A stretch of 64,000 bases of DNA from Blattamonas nauphoetae. Taxonomy: Eukaryota; Preaxostyla; Oxymonadida. Location of the stretch: the NCBI GenBank assembly GCA_033064195.1, contig JARBJD010000376.1, positions 1 to 64,000 on the forward strand. Direction: 5' to 3'. Positions 46,601-55,756 of the stretch are shown here, in pieces (the first letter of the stretch is position 1; every line of letters starts with the position of its first letter). Below the pieces are notes generated by a model that did not search any database, had not been told where the DNA came from, and was given only the letters and a program-made list of their open reading frames with translations. A program made the translations under genes and the position numbers.

Positions 46601-47692
46601 TCGCTGAGATTTGGGAAGGATGGTCGCACATCGTCGTTCCAAATGAAAAGAAGCAACAAAGAAATCCGAGCAGAAACGATGGGGAAGACACTTCCGTGGC
46701 TGATTCCTCTGATTGTGTCGCTGTTTGTCCTTCTTCTCGTGGCTGTGATTGTGTTCGTCCTGTGTCGTCGACGAAGAATGAAGCCCTCACAGAACATGAG
46801 TGAAATGAAAGAACAGGAAGCGATCCAAATTGAAGATGACAAAGTGGAAGTTGAGCAGGAAACACAACAAGGCGTCCATGCCAACGATGCCAAAGATCCT
46901 CTGAGCATGCAGCCAAACGAGGAGCAGACCAAACCAGACCACATCCAATCGTCGTCGTTTGACCATTTTGAGAATGTCGTTGAAGCACTGCATTGTGGGC
47001 AGCGACTGGAGATGCGGGTTGTGCGGGAACAGGACACGCTGTACAACGTTCTGCACGTATTTCCAGAAAAGAAGAAGACGATCGTGAAATCGGTGATATC
47101 TCGTCAACTTGCACTTGGATTGGCGAGAGTGGCAGATGCCTCGATGAACGCAACAGTTCTGACGAATTTGTCGTCTCATTGGGTGATGTTCGATTCGTCT
47201 GGAAGTGTGTGTCTGAAAACACGAGATGCATCTCCCGCCAACCCTCCACCGATTCCTCTCCCAAACTCAAATGGTCTTCCAAACGAGGATCAGAAAGGGG
47301 GAAATCCGCAACAAGTGAACCATGCTTTGGAAGGACAGCGATGGAGAGCGCCTGAAGTGGTGAAGGAAGAGAACGAGAAAGTGACGGAGAATGAACAAGC
47401 AGCGGTTGATCCTCGGAAAGCGGCAGTTTTTAGTCTTGGCCTCGTCTTGTGGGAAATAGAGACTGGTCTTGTGCCGTTCGGAGAGATTGACGCGACGAAC
47501 GCTCAGCGACAGCTGGGAACAGGAATCCTTCCGAAGATGGATGGAGTTGGGTCCGAAATGAAGGATCTGATCAGCGAATGCCTTCAGCTGAACCCGTCCG
47601 ACCGCCCTTCGCTCTCCGACGTGTCGAACTGTCTGATCTCTCTCGCGACTGCGAAGCCGACAGATGGGGAAGAGGCCGACTCAGACAGGTAG
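40637..47692 (+). CDS. Beta-helix receptor with cytoplasmic pseudokinase, paralogue 2 (2,351 aa)
   Basis: The start is the ATG at 40,637, which opens a signal peptide (M-I-L-L-L-L-P-L-F-L-Q-S-S). The ectodomain, about 1,990 residues, is beta-helix sequence with G-G-A-I/G-G-A-M coils and two visible cysteine modules (E-E-C-S-A-S-Q-P-C-Q-T-L and V-W-C-G-N-S-S-F-P-C-L-S-L). A transmembrane helix at ~2,017-2,042 (L-I-P-L-I-V-S-L-F-V-L-L-L-V-A-V) is followed by R-R-R-R. Residues ~2,131-2,345 repeat the kinase-like tail of the giant receptor: D-T-L-Y-N, S-S-H-W-V-M-F-D, R-W-R-A-P-E, F-S-L-G-L-V-L-W-E-I-E-T-G-L-V-P-F-G-E, and D-R-P-S-L. The glycine loop, HRD and DFG motifs are absent, so catalysis is unlikely. 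The two genes share ancestry at both ends but differ greatly in ectodomain length. Confidence 0.85.
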   Translation: MILLLLPLFLQSSYPSPLQHNIVSGIPLETILPNRKQNSEQSASITTSPLPNGEYYADSLLLESVSLILNGDERTSLHHSPSTQWQNTQNDHSSRNPQKSWRRSGSILELDNSTVSMTSISAFLSRNGNSKTGIGGNAFGRYFGGSLATLTASSMFVSGCTLYLDGTASPFILKPSSFDNAPSTVELVHTKIIASDAVMGSVSEIESSDTPCLFDIVVFSTDLDSICVMGGNSLSFRHSLNRNTDSTSFSTVSSSLVSNSFTNVTSSSNHHSLETSALSQRCIGSTITKSVGALQGTIVSDFNSGGSLLCSNTTFAKCTATPTIKKDAIVHKSFNVFFSNYFKSFRPEFRFEDTHFSGQKQHKFTSLRHYQNTFPVDPLAIFATSASPIIFSHCSFSELVRDPDDDDFSGGLAIFLRTPAPLTVTSCSFTDIHSERSGAAICSETVFDNLLATLVIENSTFTRCQASGDGGAMFYQYEGLISITSSSFLENSCSGSGGACFSYGCDYSFCRFEGNSANRGGAIFGTERTSIRFCHFKNTKSGGDWYSWSPIEMAFGCTRSGDWTEGSEVVVMGNGEGEECSASQPCQTLATGLKKASMTGKDIIHVGSGWTGSTTIEQSSGHLTLRGYYQLEEGCTNPHTPTSSFSITVGQVSDFTLDSLSLSPADGIPLLKSESNGGSIQMTNIQIANIIGITAPLFVFSTGSLTMSNSRFEHLSQITGNLISISGPAYMSLDSVLFRNIDLSSALFIVSYGGSLTISQCLFHTITRTEGSGAAVIDMNDCHSLEISSSTFSHCHSMDGQAGVFTVTRCESSHFAISAFFINNKGKTEADAHDIFYTGFGPEDLPWSSSTISSFSDFPQVASSHGLTGTLPVFSTFSIVDEEHVTSSDLSYQPTLFTKDLRFADIGQSLLVQNIIKLFLDTPSEDPIVIKPVHMSSSTLTLQAPTTAFKPHLQQSPESQGSFFVVEGKSNLSLLSLFIIVTSGETEPLIKIDLESSARLSHCLITSDGSVIRRSIVQSSGDLQVSDSTLFDLTFDNHSCFECLDGHFSLTTVEFFSTSCASNITTTGDGAFLNAQNCIVDLGGYHFFDCHARNGGVAFCQACSSLSANSEVFVGCSATQNGGAIAIQSFIPSAEVSFMMSCFVNCSAELGGGLFVNSSDFKRLGLSQPWTAWVFGHSTPLPIFLDCSASKGACAYFDGVWSVTDCCHLRNLVVSNGGLPSTSQDFFISASVAESLPEFEQIMKMMKYTCFSMSSQYISDSSPSKLVEIEGGSVPSWNLYRPILVLQPNHYDDFCQLDVRIVCSSIHRLLGFFHTKNEDGEFVQVPIFLESSVSFFETGVVRSQSAIFKTDTNSNHLDPIQFFFPSSFWKHDSFFLRVEKDGTAELSSISFSWEADLGFCEVVDESGRMAITSSTFDVNTDLTHSLVVCSAGTLVIAQSTFTSTDSAILVKCPLVASFRLSSLFSNTVTESLMVEMDTVTFSALTMHESVDEVVHLEGADSLRMKKVSFKTVLCESEEAVRIVVVGSDLGGVIEYVPESDFPQQGSGVDGLYRSLDLSEPLSSAFRAPTLLFYLHRTTAEKIIVSSDGRDGVWCGNSSFPCLSLNEADAHLQPGFPSRIVVAKGTVLKSELDLTQDITEIKAMGGEKSHVEVWKDGSLVNQADTLTHSLTLESLIFSLSVGRMTPLLVSRSGLLSLASCSFVSSDSSSLASKLVEVSGGSVKMAETDFTLVSFSGTLLSFSSFVSVYLQHVSHRSCSPHPLMLFEGKDTSSTVEMRDCVFKGEPTQTTSANQDDVICEWENGLIVIENCSFDGFSSKFSHLPIGALRAIDSSVSLTTSQFELNGLRASSFPSLSWNIACTGSSVIELDSSSSDVSTSHWISASELCVVKRSDESQISEPFFVPTLSLDACSSTYSSTTKHYSVVISGSTLIPCGLSLIVFEVNNGKEGKSLPFVLPSSFASHHNETSISLELNASSLKELDSTFAWNASLRFGKDGRTSSFQMKRSNKEIRAETMGKTLPWLIPLIVSLFVLLLVAVIVFVLCRRRRMKPSQNMSEMKEQEAIQIEDDKVEVEQETQQGVHANDAKDPLSMQPNEEQTKPDHIQSSSFDHFENVVEALHCGQRLEMRVVREQDTLYNVLHVFPEKKKTIVKSVISRQLALGLARVADASMNATVLTNLSSHWVMFDSSGSVCLKTRDASPANPPPIPLPNSNGLPNEDQKGGNPQQVNHALEGQRWRAPEVVKEENEKVTENEQAAVDPRKAAVFSLGLVLWEIETGLVPFGEIDATNAQRQLGTGILPKMDGVGSEMKDLISECLQLNPSDRPSLSDVSNCLISLATAKPTDGEEADSDR

Positions 47693-48321
47693 CCTCTCTC
47701 GTCTCCTCTTTTTGTCTTCTTTGCGACCAGTCCACTCTTCCTGGCAGAGTTCAATTGCTTGACGTCTCGCTTCTTTGGTTGTTGTGAGTCGATCATTCTT
47801 TTTCGTCATCATTCATTTTTCACACACACACACACACACACCTATCGTTTCTTTCGTTTGGACACGTTCAGTGTCCCTCTATCTCACCCACTTCATCACA
47901 GCAATCACTCGTTTGGAGTGGCAACACTCTCAAGTGACTCGTCTTGGTTGATCTTCATTCATCCTCGTTTTTCCCGAACTCATTCTGACCCCGTTTTGCT
48001 TCTTCTGATTGCGTAGTTTTTCTCCTTTCTCAGCTTTCGTCTTCTTCCTCATGTTGCCAAGACGGCCCTCTCTCGTCGTCTTGTTCATTCTCTCCACTTT
48101 GTCGAACTTTCTCACGGTTTCTTCAAACAGAACAAGACCTCTGAATCAGGTGACTGGTGACCACGCCTCGACAGAGGTCAGTATGAGACACAAAATATTG
48201 GGTTGATCATGACCACTTTCCTTTTCTTTCAGCTTTACGCACATGAGAAGTATTATCTTGTGGAAAAATAATAAGATTGCCAAAGACGCTCTTAAACATC
48301 AATACCTCTTCTTGTTCGACG
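47693..48321. other. Intergenic stretch after receptor paralogue 2, with a (CA)10 run
   Basis: It holds a (CA)10 microsatellite at 47,821-47,841, about 130 bp after the stop. No gene is recognised. A 16-bp word, GTGACCACGCCTCGAC, near 48,160 recurs near 62,460 without other similarity. Confidence 0.5.
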
Positions 48322-48352
48322 ATACTGCCCGACACGACGTCCTGATCCGGCT
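48322..48352 (+). repeat. Left-terminus-like repeat of a Tc1-type element (copy 1)
   Basis: ATACTGCCCGACACGACG followed by a CCTGATCCGGCT block. A nearly identical stretch, same orientation, lies at 49,640-49,670. Each lies about 200 bp to the left of a Tc1-type transposase relic, so both are probably left ends of related elements. The matching right ends were not found. Confidence 0.5.
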
Positions 48353-48547
48353 GTAAAACGGATGTATTTTTCTGAATAGAGGCACAATGTGGTTCAATTT
48401 TCTATGAGTACTAATTTTGAGAGTTAGACACAGTTGGACAAAAAAGTAGAAACCAAAATTTTCTGTGTGACGCGAAAACTGTAAAAAAAATGATGGTCAT
48501 GCTGTTCGCGACATGACACTTGATCCACTTCATCCAGCTCGACCACT

Positions 48548-49409
48548 CTAATATTTCGTCATTTTACCTTCACGAGAGAAACACTCGAGGAGGCAGTCAC
48601 CGAATGAGAGAACGATGTTGTCCATACTTTCTTGTGGGATCGATTTCCAGCATCTCACGATTGCTTTCCGCTGTGAGTCAATTGTGTCATAAACTTCGAA
48701 ATTCTCATATAATTTGGTGGAGAGCACTGCCCAGACGTGTTCAATTGGGTTCAAGTCGCTAGAAAGAGGTGGAAGGAATTTGTGACTGATATTCGCCAAA
48801 TCAAGTCGAGGGAGTTCCGTTTATTCTTGTGCCAACCCGCATTATCGCTCAGAAGGACCCGTGTGTCGAGTGGAGGGTCCCTCTGAGCATTTGCGAGTCC
48901 GTTGATGAGGGCATCTGTGTAGATTCTGCCGTTGATGTTCTCTTCTGTGATGAAGAGATTGCTCTTAAATCCGACTCCAACGCACCCCCAAATCCAAAGT
49001 GTGATTGGATGAGCCCGTGATTGTGATTCGGGCCGTGGTGTGTCTTTCTCACTTAATGACCTGGAATACTTTTCTGGTCCTCTCCCTCTCACAGTTTTCT
49101 CGTCGTCAAATAGACACAGTTCAGGAAGATAGCCTTTTGAAATAGTCTCTCTGGCGAAGTCGAATCTGTTTTTGACGTGGTGTGGTTGGATAAAGTGGCC
49201 TTTCATAATATTCTTCACCAACTTCGTCAATACGCATCTTCTCTGCCTAAAAGTTGAATACAGTAAATTATCATAAATACTTCTTTCCACAAAACCGGAA
49301 GTGTCACAGTTCCACGATCAGTTTGCGGTTTAAGGAACGAGCTGTGGAGTTCGTGATACAAGCCGGTCTTCGAGAGATTCTTAGACTGTTTTCGACTGTT
49401 CAAACTCAC
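48548..49409 (-). pseudogene. Tc1-type (DD34E) transposase relic, copy M1
   Basis: The minus strand encodes a diverged N-terminus, then H-V-K-N-R-F-D-F-A-R-E-T, the first catalytic aspartate in C-L-F-D-D-E-K-T-V, the second in L-L-S-D-N-A-G-W-H, and the glutamate in S-D-L-N-P-I-E-H-V-W. The spacing in copy M3 is exactly 34, so this is a DD34E Tc1-like enzyme. The frame changes near 48,790, and the N-terminal part before 49,250 is in other frames and is the most decayed. It is 70-80% similar by eye to M3 in the catalytic part, so they come from one family that was active in this genome. Confidence 0.75.
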
Positions 49410-49639
49410 TGGTAACCAGAATCAACGGAGATCTGAATCACTCCAAAACTGTAAGAGAGCATGAATCATCAGACTCTCTGGGTATTGATGTATGTTTTTA
49501 TATGCTTTTGCCAATTCCGCCATTAATGTCATTCTTTTATCTGATTGAAACAATATTCTTACGCACAAATCCAGACCAGCTTACCGTGAAAAAAATTCGG
49601 CTTTGATTTTGTTCACCCATTCTGTTTTTTCAAGGATAT

Positions 49640-49670
49640 ATACTGCCCGACACGACGACCTGATCCGGCT
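49640..49670 (+). repeat. Left-terminus-like repeat of a Tc1-type element (copy 2)
   Basis: Near-identical to 48,322-48,352 and in the same orientation, 200 bp before the ATG of copy M2. It supports a Tc1-type left end that starts around ATACTGCCCG. Confidence 0.5.
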
Positions 49671-49869
49671 ATAATTTTTGTTTTTACACAGAACAAGAGA
49701 GAGTTGAGAGTTCCTTTTTCACTCACTTCAACTCCACGGGGTTAGACATCTCCTGGCATTTTTTGAAAGAACTGTAGTGAACAGTAAGAGAGAATGACGT
49801 GAAATACTAAAGTTTGGGGACATTCGTAGAACGACATGACACGTGATTCACCTCTGATTGCGCTCAACA

Positions 49870-51828
49870 ATGGTTCCAAGATTGTCCCTGTCGACTCAAA
49901 GAAAGATTCAGAAAGAACGAAGGAAAGGCAAAGGAAGAAATGTAACAGCTCGCCATATGAAAGTCTCTGTCAACACAGTCTCAAAGTATAGTAGTAAAAT
50001 AACCCGGCGAGGGTAAAATAACCCGGGGTGAAAACCCCCTTTTTTGGACCCCTCTTTCCGTCCATCCCATATTTCTGGGAACCACAATTTTTTTGGGTCC
50101 CACTTTTTTTCCATAATGTTTGTCTCAACTCCGAGTATCCATCGAGGTAGAAATCGAACCTCCAAAATAGGATCCTGGGCCGGGGTGCCTATTTCGGAAC
50201 CATATTTTGGCCTATTTTTGACCCATTTTTGGCTCCTAAATAGGAGGTCCTTAACATTTAAGCTTGGAGGATCCGAACTTCACGACCACTTTTCTCCACG
50301 CCTGTTCAAAATTTTGCTTTCTCGTTTCATTTCTGGTTGTTTGGGATGTTTTTCTCTCGAAATCACAATTTTTTGAAAAGTGAAAAATCCTGGGGGGACC
50401 TGGGTGGAAATTTAGGGTCAAAAACTGATTTCCCTGTATAATAAGCTTAGGGATCTGAAAACTTGTTTTGATCATATCTCCACAACCAGACATAGTTCCG
50501 ACATGAAGTTTTCACCAATATGGATGTTTTGTTGGATACTAATTTTTTCTGAAAATTTTGAATATTTTCGAAGACCTCCTATTTTGGTGTTCTTATTAGT
50601 TTTCGGGATTTTCTCAGAATCAACCTCAACTACTCTCCTCCCAAGCACGATTCTAACCATTTTGAGCTTTCAGATTCGATTCTGATTGTGTCTGCATCAT
50701 TTTGACTCAATTTGGAGACGGGTGCATCATCCCATGTCAAGTGACAGCTCTCCTTTCGAATCATGGCCAAAACCCCACAAGAGTATCTCAATTGCCGCAA
50801 GGGGATTTTTCTCAAAAATTTCAGTAAAAATTAGTATCCAACAAAACATCCATATTGGTGAAAACTTCATGTCGGAACTATGTCTGGTTGTGGAGATATG
50901 ATCAAAACAAGTTTTCAGATCCCTAAGCTTATTATACAGGGAAATCAGTTTTTGACCCTAAATTTCCACCCAGGTCCCCCCAGGATTTTTCACTTTTCAA
51001 AAAATTGTGATTTCGAGAGAAAAACATCCCAAACAACCAGAAATGAAACGAGAAAGCAAAATTTTGAACAGGCGTGGAGAAAAGTGGTCGTGAAGTTCGG
51101 ATCCTCCAAGCTTAAATGTTAAGGACCTCCTATTTAGGAGCCAAAAATGGGTCAAAAATAGGCCAAAATATGGTTCCGAAATAGGCACCCCGGCCCAGGA
51201 TCCTATTTTGGAGGTTCGATTTCTACCTCGATGGATACTCGGAGTTGAGACAAACATTATGGAAAAAAAGTGGGACCCAAAAAAATTGTGGTTCCCAGAA
51301 ATATGGGATGGACGGAAAGAGGGGTCCAAAAAAGGGGGTTTTCACCCCGGGTTATTTTACCCTCGCCGGGTTATTTTGCAACTATACTCTCAGACTCTCA
51401 TCGTCACCGATCGACCGCGAGTTGGGAATCATCAACCCCAGTCACACCTCTATCCCAACAAAACACTCAAAAATGTCCAGCTTGCGATCAAGAACAAAAC
51501 ATACAGCTCCGCAATCCAACTAAAGAAAGATCTCAAATTGCCAGGATCCGACCGTTCCTTCCAACGCTTCCTGAAAGCAAACAAAATAGGTCTCCACAAA
51601 CATCATAAAGTGCCCCCCTTCCAACCACACCACATCAAAAAAAGATTCGACTTCGCCAGAGAGATTATTTCAAAAGGCTATCTTCCTGAACTGTGTCTAT
51701 TTGACGACGAGAAGCCTGCGATGATGGAGTCAAAAAAGATGTCCTGCTGCGATCCAACGACTTTTCGAACGTTGAAAACAGCCTTCTACAGGTGTACCGA
51801 GGAACCAGAAAAAACCGATCGAGTTTAA
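49870..51828 (+). pseudogene. Tc1-type transposase copy M2, split by a foldback element and truncated
   Basis: The transposase starts with M-V-P-R-L-S-L-S-T-Q-R at 49,870, the same N-terminus as M3 (M-V-H-R-L-S-L-S-T-Q-R), and reads to V-N-T-V-S-K at 49,988. There the 1,396-bp element 49,989-51,384 is inserted at a TA. The frame resumes at 51,385 with Y-S-Q-T-L and continues through the helix-turn-helix region (L-K-N-V-Q-L-A-I-K-N-K-T-Y-S-S-A-I-Q) to L-C-L-F-D-D-E-K, after which it leaves the family. The catalytic core after the first aspartate is missing. It is a plain DNA transposon relic that was already an insertion site for a younger element. Confidence 0.8.
49989..51384. mobile_element. 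1,396-bp foldback (long inverted repeat) element inserted at TA
   Basis: Arms of about 550 bp (49,989-50,548 and 50,826-51,384) are near-perfect reverse complements around a ~280-bp centre. The ends read TAG-TAG-TAAAATAACCCGG on the left and, reversed, TAG-TTG-CAAAATAACCCGG on the right, each with a second TAAAATAACCCGGGG block. The insertion left a TA at each side. There is no transposase inside; short mirrored frames in the arms are by-products of the symmetry. It interrupts the Tc1-type transposase M2. The near-identity of the arms indicates a young insertion or continuing arm homogenisation. Confidence 0.9.
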
Positions 51829-52078
51829 ACTCGTCGAGCAATTGGTATAGCACTCCCTCCTGCGGTTCAGGAGGCATTCCTGATCAAGATCATCAAATCA
51901 ACATTTCAATCGTGTGGAATCAATCACAAATCAATTACAGAACCGCTGTCAAAACTGCGGAGGCAATTCCACATATCTTTTCAGTGGCAGATGATCAGTT
52001 GGACGAATCTTGATGTCAAAACTCGCAGATTCCTGTTTCTCCCCATCGAACACCCCAGTAACCCAATCAACTGATTTC

Positions 52079-53953
52079 TAGAATATCAGAGAAAAAAGGA
52101 ACAAAGATACAATCGAACACGCCCTTCTGACCCCGTGATTGTTGGACTGAAGATGGATGATGATGGTTCAGATTCTGATGGGTTCGATCGTCTTGACCTG
52201 GCAGAATTATCGATTTCCCGGTGAATATTATCATCTTCTCACAATATTTCATTGAAATTCACTTCGAATTATCATTATTTTGTGTCAATTACTGTTTCCG
52301 CGTAAAAAAACAGGGATGAAAAAAAGTCATCGTGTTTAGACAGTTCAAGGCAATTGTGGTTTTTCTGGAAATATTTATTGACAATAAGATCATAATAAAC
52401 ATGATATGAGAAGAAGAGAAAAAAGTACAGGTAGATTAAACCTTGAGTTCAAAAAACTTGAGATCGATGGGATCGAAATCAAAGCCCTGCCCATTGTCCT
52501 GATACAAGCATCAAACTCGACGGCACCAATTTCTGGATGAAATGACGAAGATGTTGAAATGGCGGGAGTGTTTGTCGCTATATTTCGAGAAAAAAGTCCT
52601 GGGATCCTCATCACACGCGTTTTATTTTCACTCAAGAATCCAGAAATACAAAAACAGTTATCAGTTGATGACAAGTTCACCCTTATTGAGCAAACAATTG
52701 AATCTATTCTGTTCCAAACATACAGTTTCGTACAAGGCGACCAGTTCAAATGAATTCAGAGACGTCACGAACGAACTTATTCAAATTGGAAACGGTAAAA
52801 CCACTTAGAGATCAGCAAATCCCGGAAGGTTCTGAATCAACATCGAATTCCTGATTGATTGACGAAGTTGGGGCGACAAACCGTTCAAGATGCTCTGAGG
52901 GCATGACTTGGCCTTTTTGATAGCGTGGTGATAGACAGATGGAATATTGTGAAGTGGATAGTGTTCAAAGATGAGCACCTTTTGGGAGTTTCCACTAGTT
53001 CAATTTGTTGTTTCAGAGAACATAGAGTCGTTTTATTTGGCGGAATGTTGTGCAGGATCAACCACTCTTTCAAATTGAAACACAGACGATGGAGACAATT
53101 TCTCAAAACCTCTCTGATTCATCTCTCATGCTATTTGCTTTCTCTCTCACTGCCTAAAGTTGGACTGATAGTTGTATCAATCAACCTAACTTTCCTTTAA
53201 TCCGTACCATGGGGCTTGAAAAATATGTTTTGGTCAAACTAAGAAAATTAAAATTTGGTTTCGCGATGAAAACCCCTGTGTCGGGAGAAAACCTCAAAAT
53301 ACCCCCTTTTGTCCAAAGACAAAAAATCGTTTCGGCAATATCTCAACAACCAGTGGATCGATATCGATGGAGTTTTTCATCGATATGTTGTTTTGGTGAA
53401 ACGAACATTTTGGGAAAAATTGGGTGGAAAAATTCTGGGTAGCTGGAAAAATGGAAAAAAAACCATGTTTTTCTCGATGCAACTTTTTAGGAAAACAATC
53501 AGTTTATTTTTTGAACAGCATTTATCGAGATCTTTCCGATCACAATGCACAGGGCTTTGATTTCGATCCCATCGATCTCAAGTTTTTTGAACTCAAGGTT
53601 TAATCTACCTGTACTTTTTTCTCTTCTTCTCATATCATGTTTATTATGATCTTATTGTCAATAAATATTTCCAGAAAAACCACAATTGCCTTGAACTGTC
53701 TAAACACGATGACTTTTTTTCATCCCTGTTTTTTTACGCGGAAACAGTAATTGACACAAAATAATGATAATTCGAAGTGAATTTCAATGAAATATTGTGA
53801 GAAGATGATAATATTCACCGGGAAATCGATAATTCTGTCAGGTCAAGACGATCGAACCCATCAGAATCTGAACCTTCGTTATCCATCTTCAGTCCAACAA
53901 ATCAGGGGTCAGAAAAACGTGTTCTGTTTCACCTTTAATCCTTTTTTATTCTA
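52079..53953. mobile_element. Foldback-type element with ~410-bp inverted arms
   Basis: The left arm (52,079-52,490) and right arm (about 53,550-53,953) are reverse complements, near-identical in the inner 350 bp and more diverged at the outer ends (TAGAATATCAGAG against TAGAATAAAAAAGG). The ~1 kb centre contains short frames; one (52,925 on) has I-V-F-K-D-E-H-L-L-G-V, which may be a transposase trace. The centre also carries the left end of another element at about 53,166. The structure is therefore nested, and boundaries are less certain than for the 49,989 element. Confidence 0.7.
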
Positions 53954-54160
53954 GACAATCAAAATTTTTATGCACATTTGCGAAATGTTGATGAAAAAAA
54001 GGGAGAAAAATGGGTGAAAACCTCATCTTTTTTGATCTCAACAGGGATTTGGCATCTTGAGGTCAGTCGATCCCAATTTCTGCAGGATTTTGAGGTTTTC
54101 TTTCGACACAGGCGTTTCGGCGCAGCACCGATTTTTGTAAAAATGTTCGGATTCAAAACA
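53166..54160. mobile_element. Candidate TA-target element overlapping the foldback element
   Basis: The left part starts TAGTTGTATCAATC and includes CATGGGGCTTGAAAAATATG and CTGTGTCGGGAGAAAACCTC. The right side near 54,080-54,160 carries an inverted, diverged version of the same blocks (CTGTGTCGAAAGAAAACCTC reversed). Similar left blocks occur at 60,178-60,320. Because the right arm of the 52,079 element lies inside, order of insertion cannot be settled by eye. Confidence 0.45.
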
Positions 54161-54165
54161 TATCT

Positions 54166-54773
54166 GTGAGATCCAATGTAAACTCGTTTTCTTTGAGATT
54201 TTCACATCATCATTTCATCTCTCATGTTCCATTTGCTTTTTGTTTACTCATACTGCTCTTCTATCTTTCCGATAGCTCTTATTTCCGAAAAAACACACAC
54301 GCTCACAATCACCCACACTTCTCCTTTCGATGTAATCTCTTCGTTAAGTTAAAGCAGTGAGAACAAACCATCAAACAACGCATAATAACGCATTTTTGAC
54401 TTGTTTTTTTTGTTTTTTGAGTGAATGAAAAGTATATCGTTTCGTGGAGCAGAATGTGCCTTGGAACTGTGGGAATGATTCTAAGGTCAGATTGGCAGAC
54501 ATCGACGTGCCATTACCAGACACCGTTCCTACTCGATGTTGAATCCGCCAGAATGCAGGAAGATGTTCTGAAATCAGTTGTGATGGAACTAGTTCGTATC
54601 AAGGCCAAAAGCAAGATTCATGTTTCTCCATTCTATGAGGAGTTGGAACGATTGAAAAAACAAATAAATACCATCCATTTCTGACCCTCTATGAAGACGA
54701 GACCAGTCACCAAGATCTTCTCTAGCACGTTGTTTCGGAAGGTTTTGTCCTTCATATCACCGAAGGAGGGTGG
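54166..54773 (+). other. Unassigned sequence with a short open frame
   Basis: A frame at 54,424-54,684 gives ~86 residues (M-N-E-K-Y-I-V-S-W-S) with no family that I recognise. It may be the front of the decayed ORF that starts at 54,774. Confidence 0.3.
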
Positions 54774-55391
54774 ATGAACAAAGAATGCCTCTTGGAGAAT
54801 GTCGAGGTACCCCATCTATTTTGGAGACATTCGACAAAATTTGTTCTGTCCATGGACTTGATATCCTCACTCGCACAATCTCATCTTGAGACAGTGTATG
54901 CACTTCATTATACTCATTTGAATCATATTATTGATTTTAGAAAAACAATACTGACAACACAACAAAATCTGGAGACCAAACCAGTCCCAGAGTGCCTCGA
55001 AGACACAGAAACAGGTCTGCTCCTTTCCTCCCTCATAGATTTGATGTTTTTGATCGAACCTCTAGATATCCCCGTGCATCAGGTCGTACCCCCGTCCAAT
55101 CCACCTCTGGACCCATGCGATGAGCTCATGGACGGAGATGAGTTCGAGCAAGCAATTGGTACACCTCAACGAGCATTTACGTTTGTCCAAGAAGGAAGGC
55201 TCCTCCCCGCCACAGCCGTCTGCCCTGAATGCGAGAAAATACTACGCAAGACGAAGAAAAACCGAATAAATTCCGAATCGAGGGTCTTTTCATGCGTAAA
55301 TGGCCATCCTAAAATTCGAGTCTCAGTAAGTGATCAAACCATACTTCAGAAATCAAAACATCCACTCCGAACAAGATGGAAAATATTGTGA
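54774..55391 (+). CDS. Merlin/IS1595-like zinc-ribbon ORF, probably a transposase remnant
   Basis: A 205-residue frame. Its last 60 residues hold C-P-E-C-E-K-I-L-R-K ... F-S-C-V-N-G-H-P-K-I-R-V-S-V ... Q-K-S-K-H-P-L-R. This follows the pattern of the N-terminal zinc ribbon of IS1595/ISXO2 and Merlin transposases (C-x2-C, C-x3-H, S-V-R, S-K-L-P-L). The usual DDE part does not follow in this frame or in the next kilobase as far as I can see. The N-terminal 140 residues are acidic and unrecognised. It matters because the 482-bp elements have Merlin-like termini and need a transposase. It might also be an unrelated zinc-binding protein. Confidence 0.4.
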   Translation: MNKECLLENVEVPHLFWRHSTKFVLSMDLISSLAQSHLETVYALHYTHLNHIIDFRKTILTTQQNLETKPVPECLEDTETGLLLSSLIDLMFLIEPLDIPVHQVVPPSNPPLDPCDELMDGDEFEQAIGTPQRAFTFVQEGRLLPATAVCPECEKILRKTKKNRINSESRVFSCVNGHPKIRVSVSDQTILQKSKHPLRTRWKIL

Positions 55392-55756
55392 TCATTCTGG
55401 AAGAACGATTCGATTTCTGTGATGCAAACCGATTGCGGCATCGCTAGCGAAGCTGCATAGAAGTAGAAAAGAAAAACATCCACAGAGTGTCAACCGACTA
55501 AAATTTGGAGCGACCTCCACAATAGGAAGCCATCGAATATTGTCCGTCAAAAACCCGGACTTCGTCAAAAATCCGTCGTTTTCCAGTCCAAAATCGCTCA
55601 TCAAATTCTCACTTCTTCTCTCTGAATATGATCGACATCTCTGATATTTTTGGTCTATTGAACATTTTTTTCACTTCAAAACATTTTGAATCGAGCAATT
55701 ATTTCACAAAAAGACTGAATCAAAAGTGAAAAGATGATCACACCCATAACTATTTT

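Noticed and set aside
50251-51329. Mirrored 80- and 110-codon frames in the foldback arms
   Set aside because: Identical peptides on opposite strands are forced by the inverted repeat; there is no sign of coding selection.
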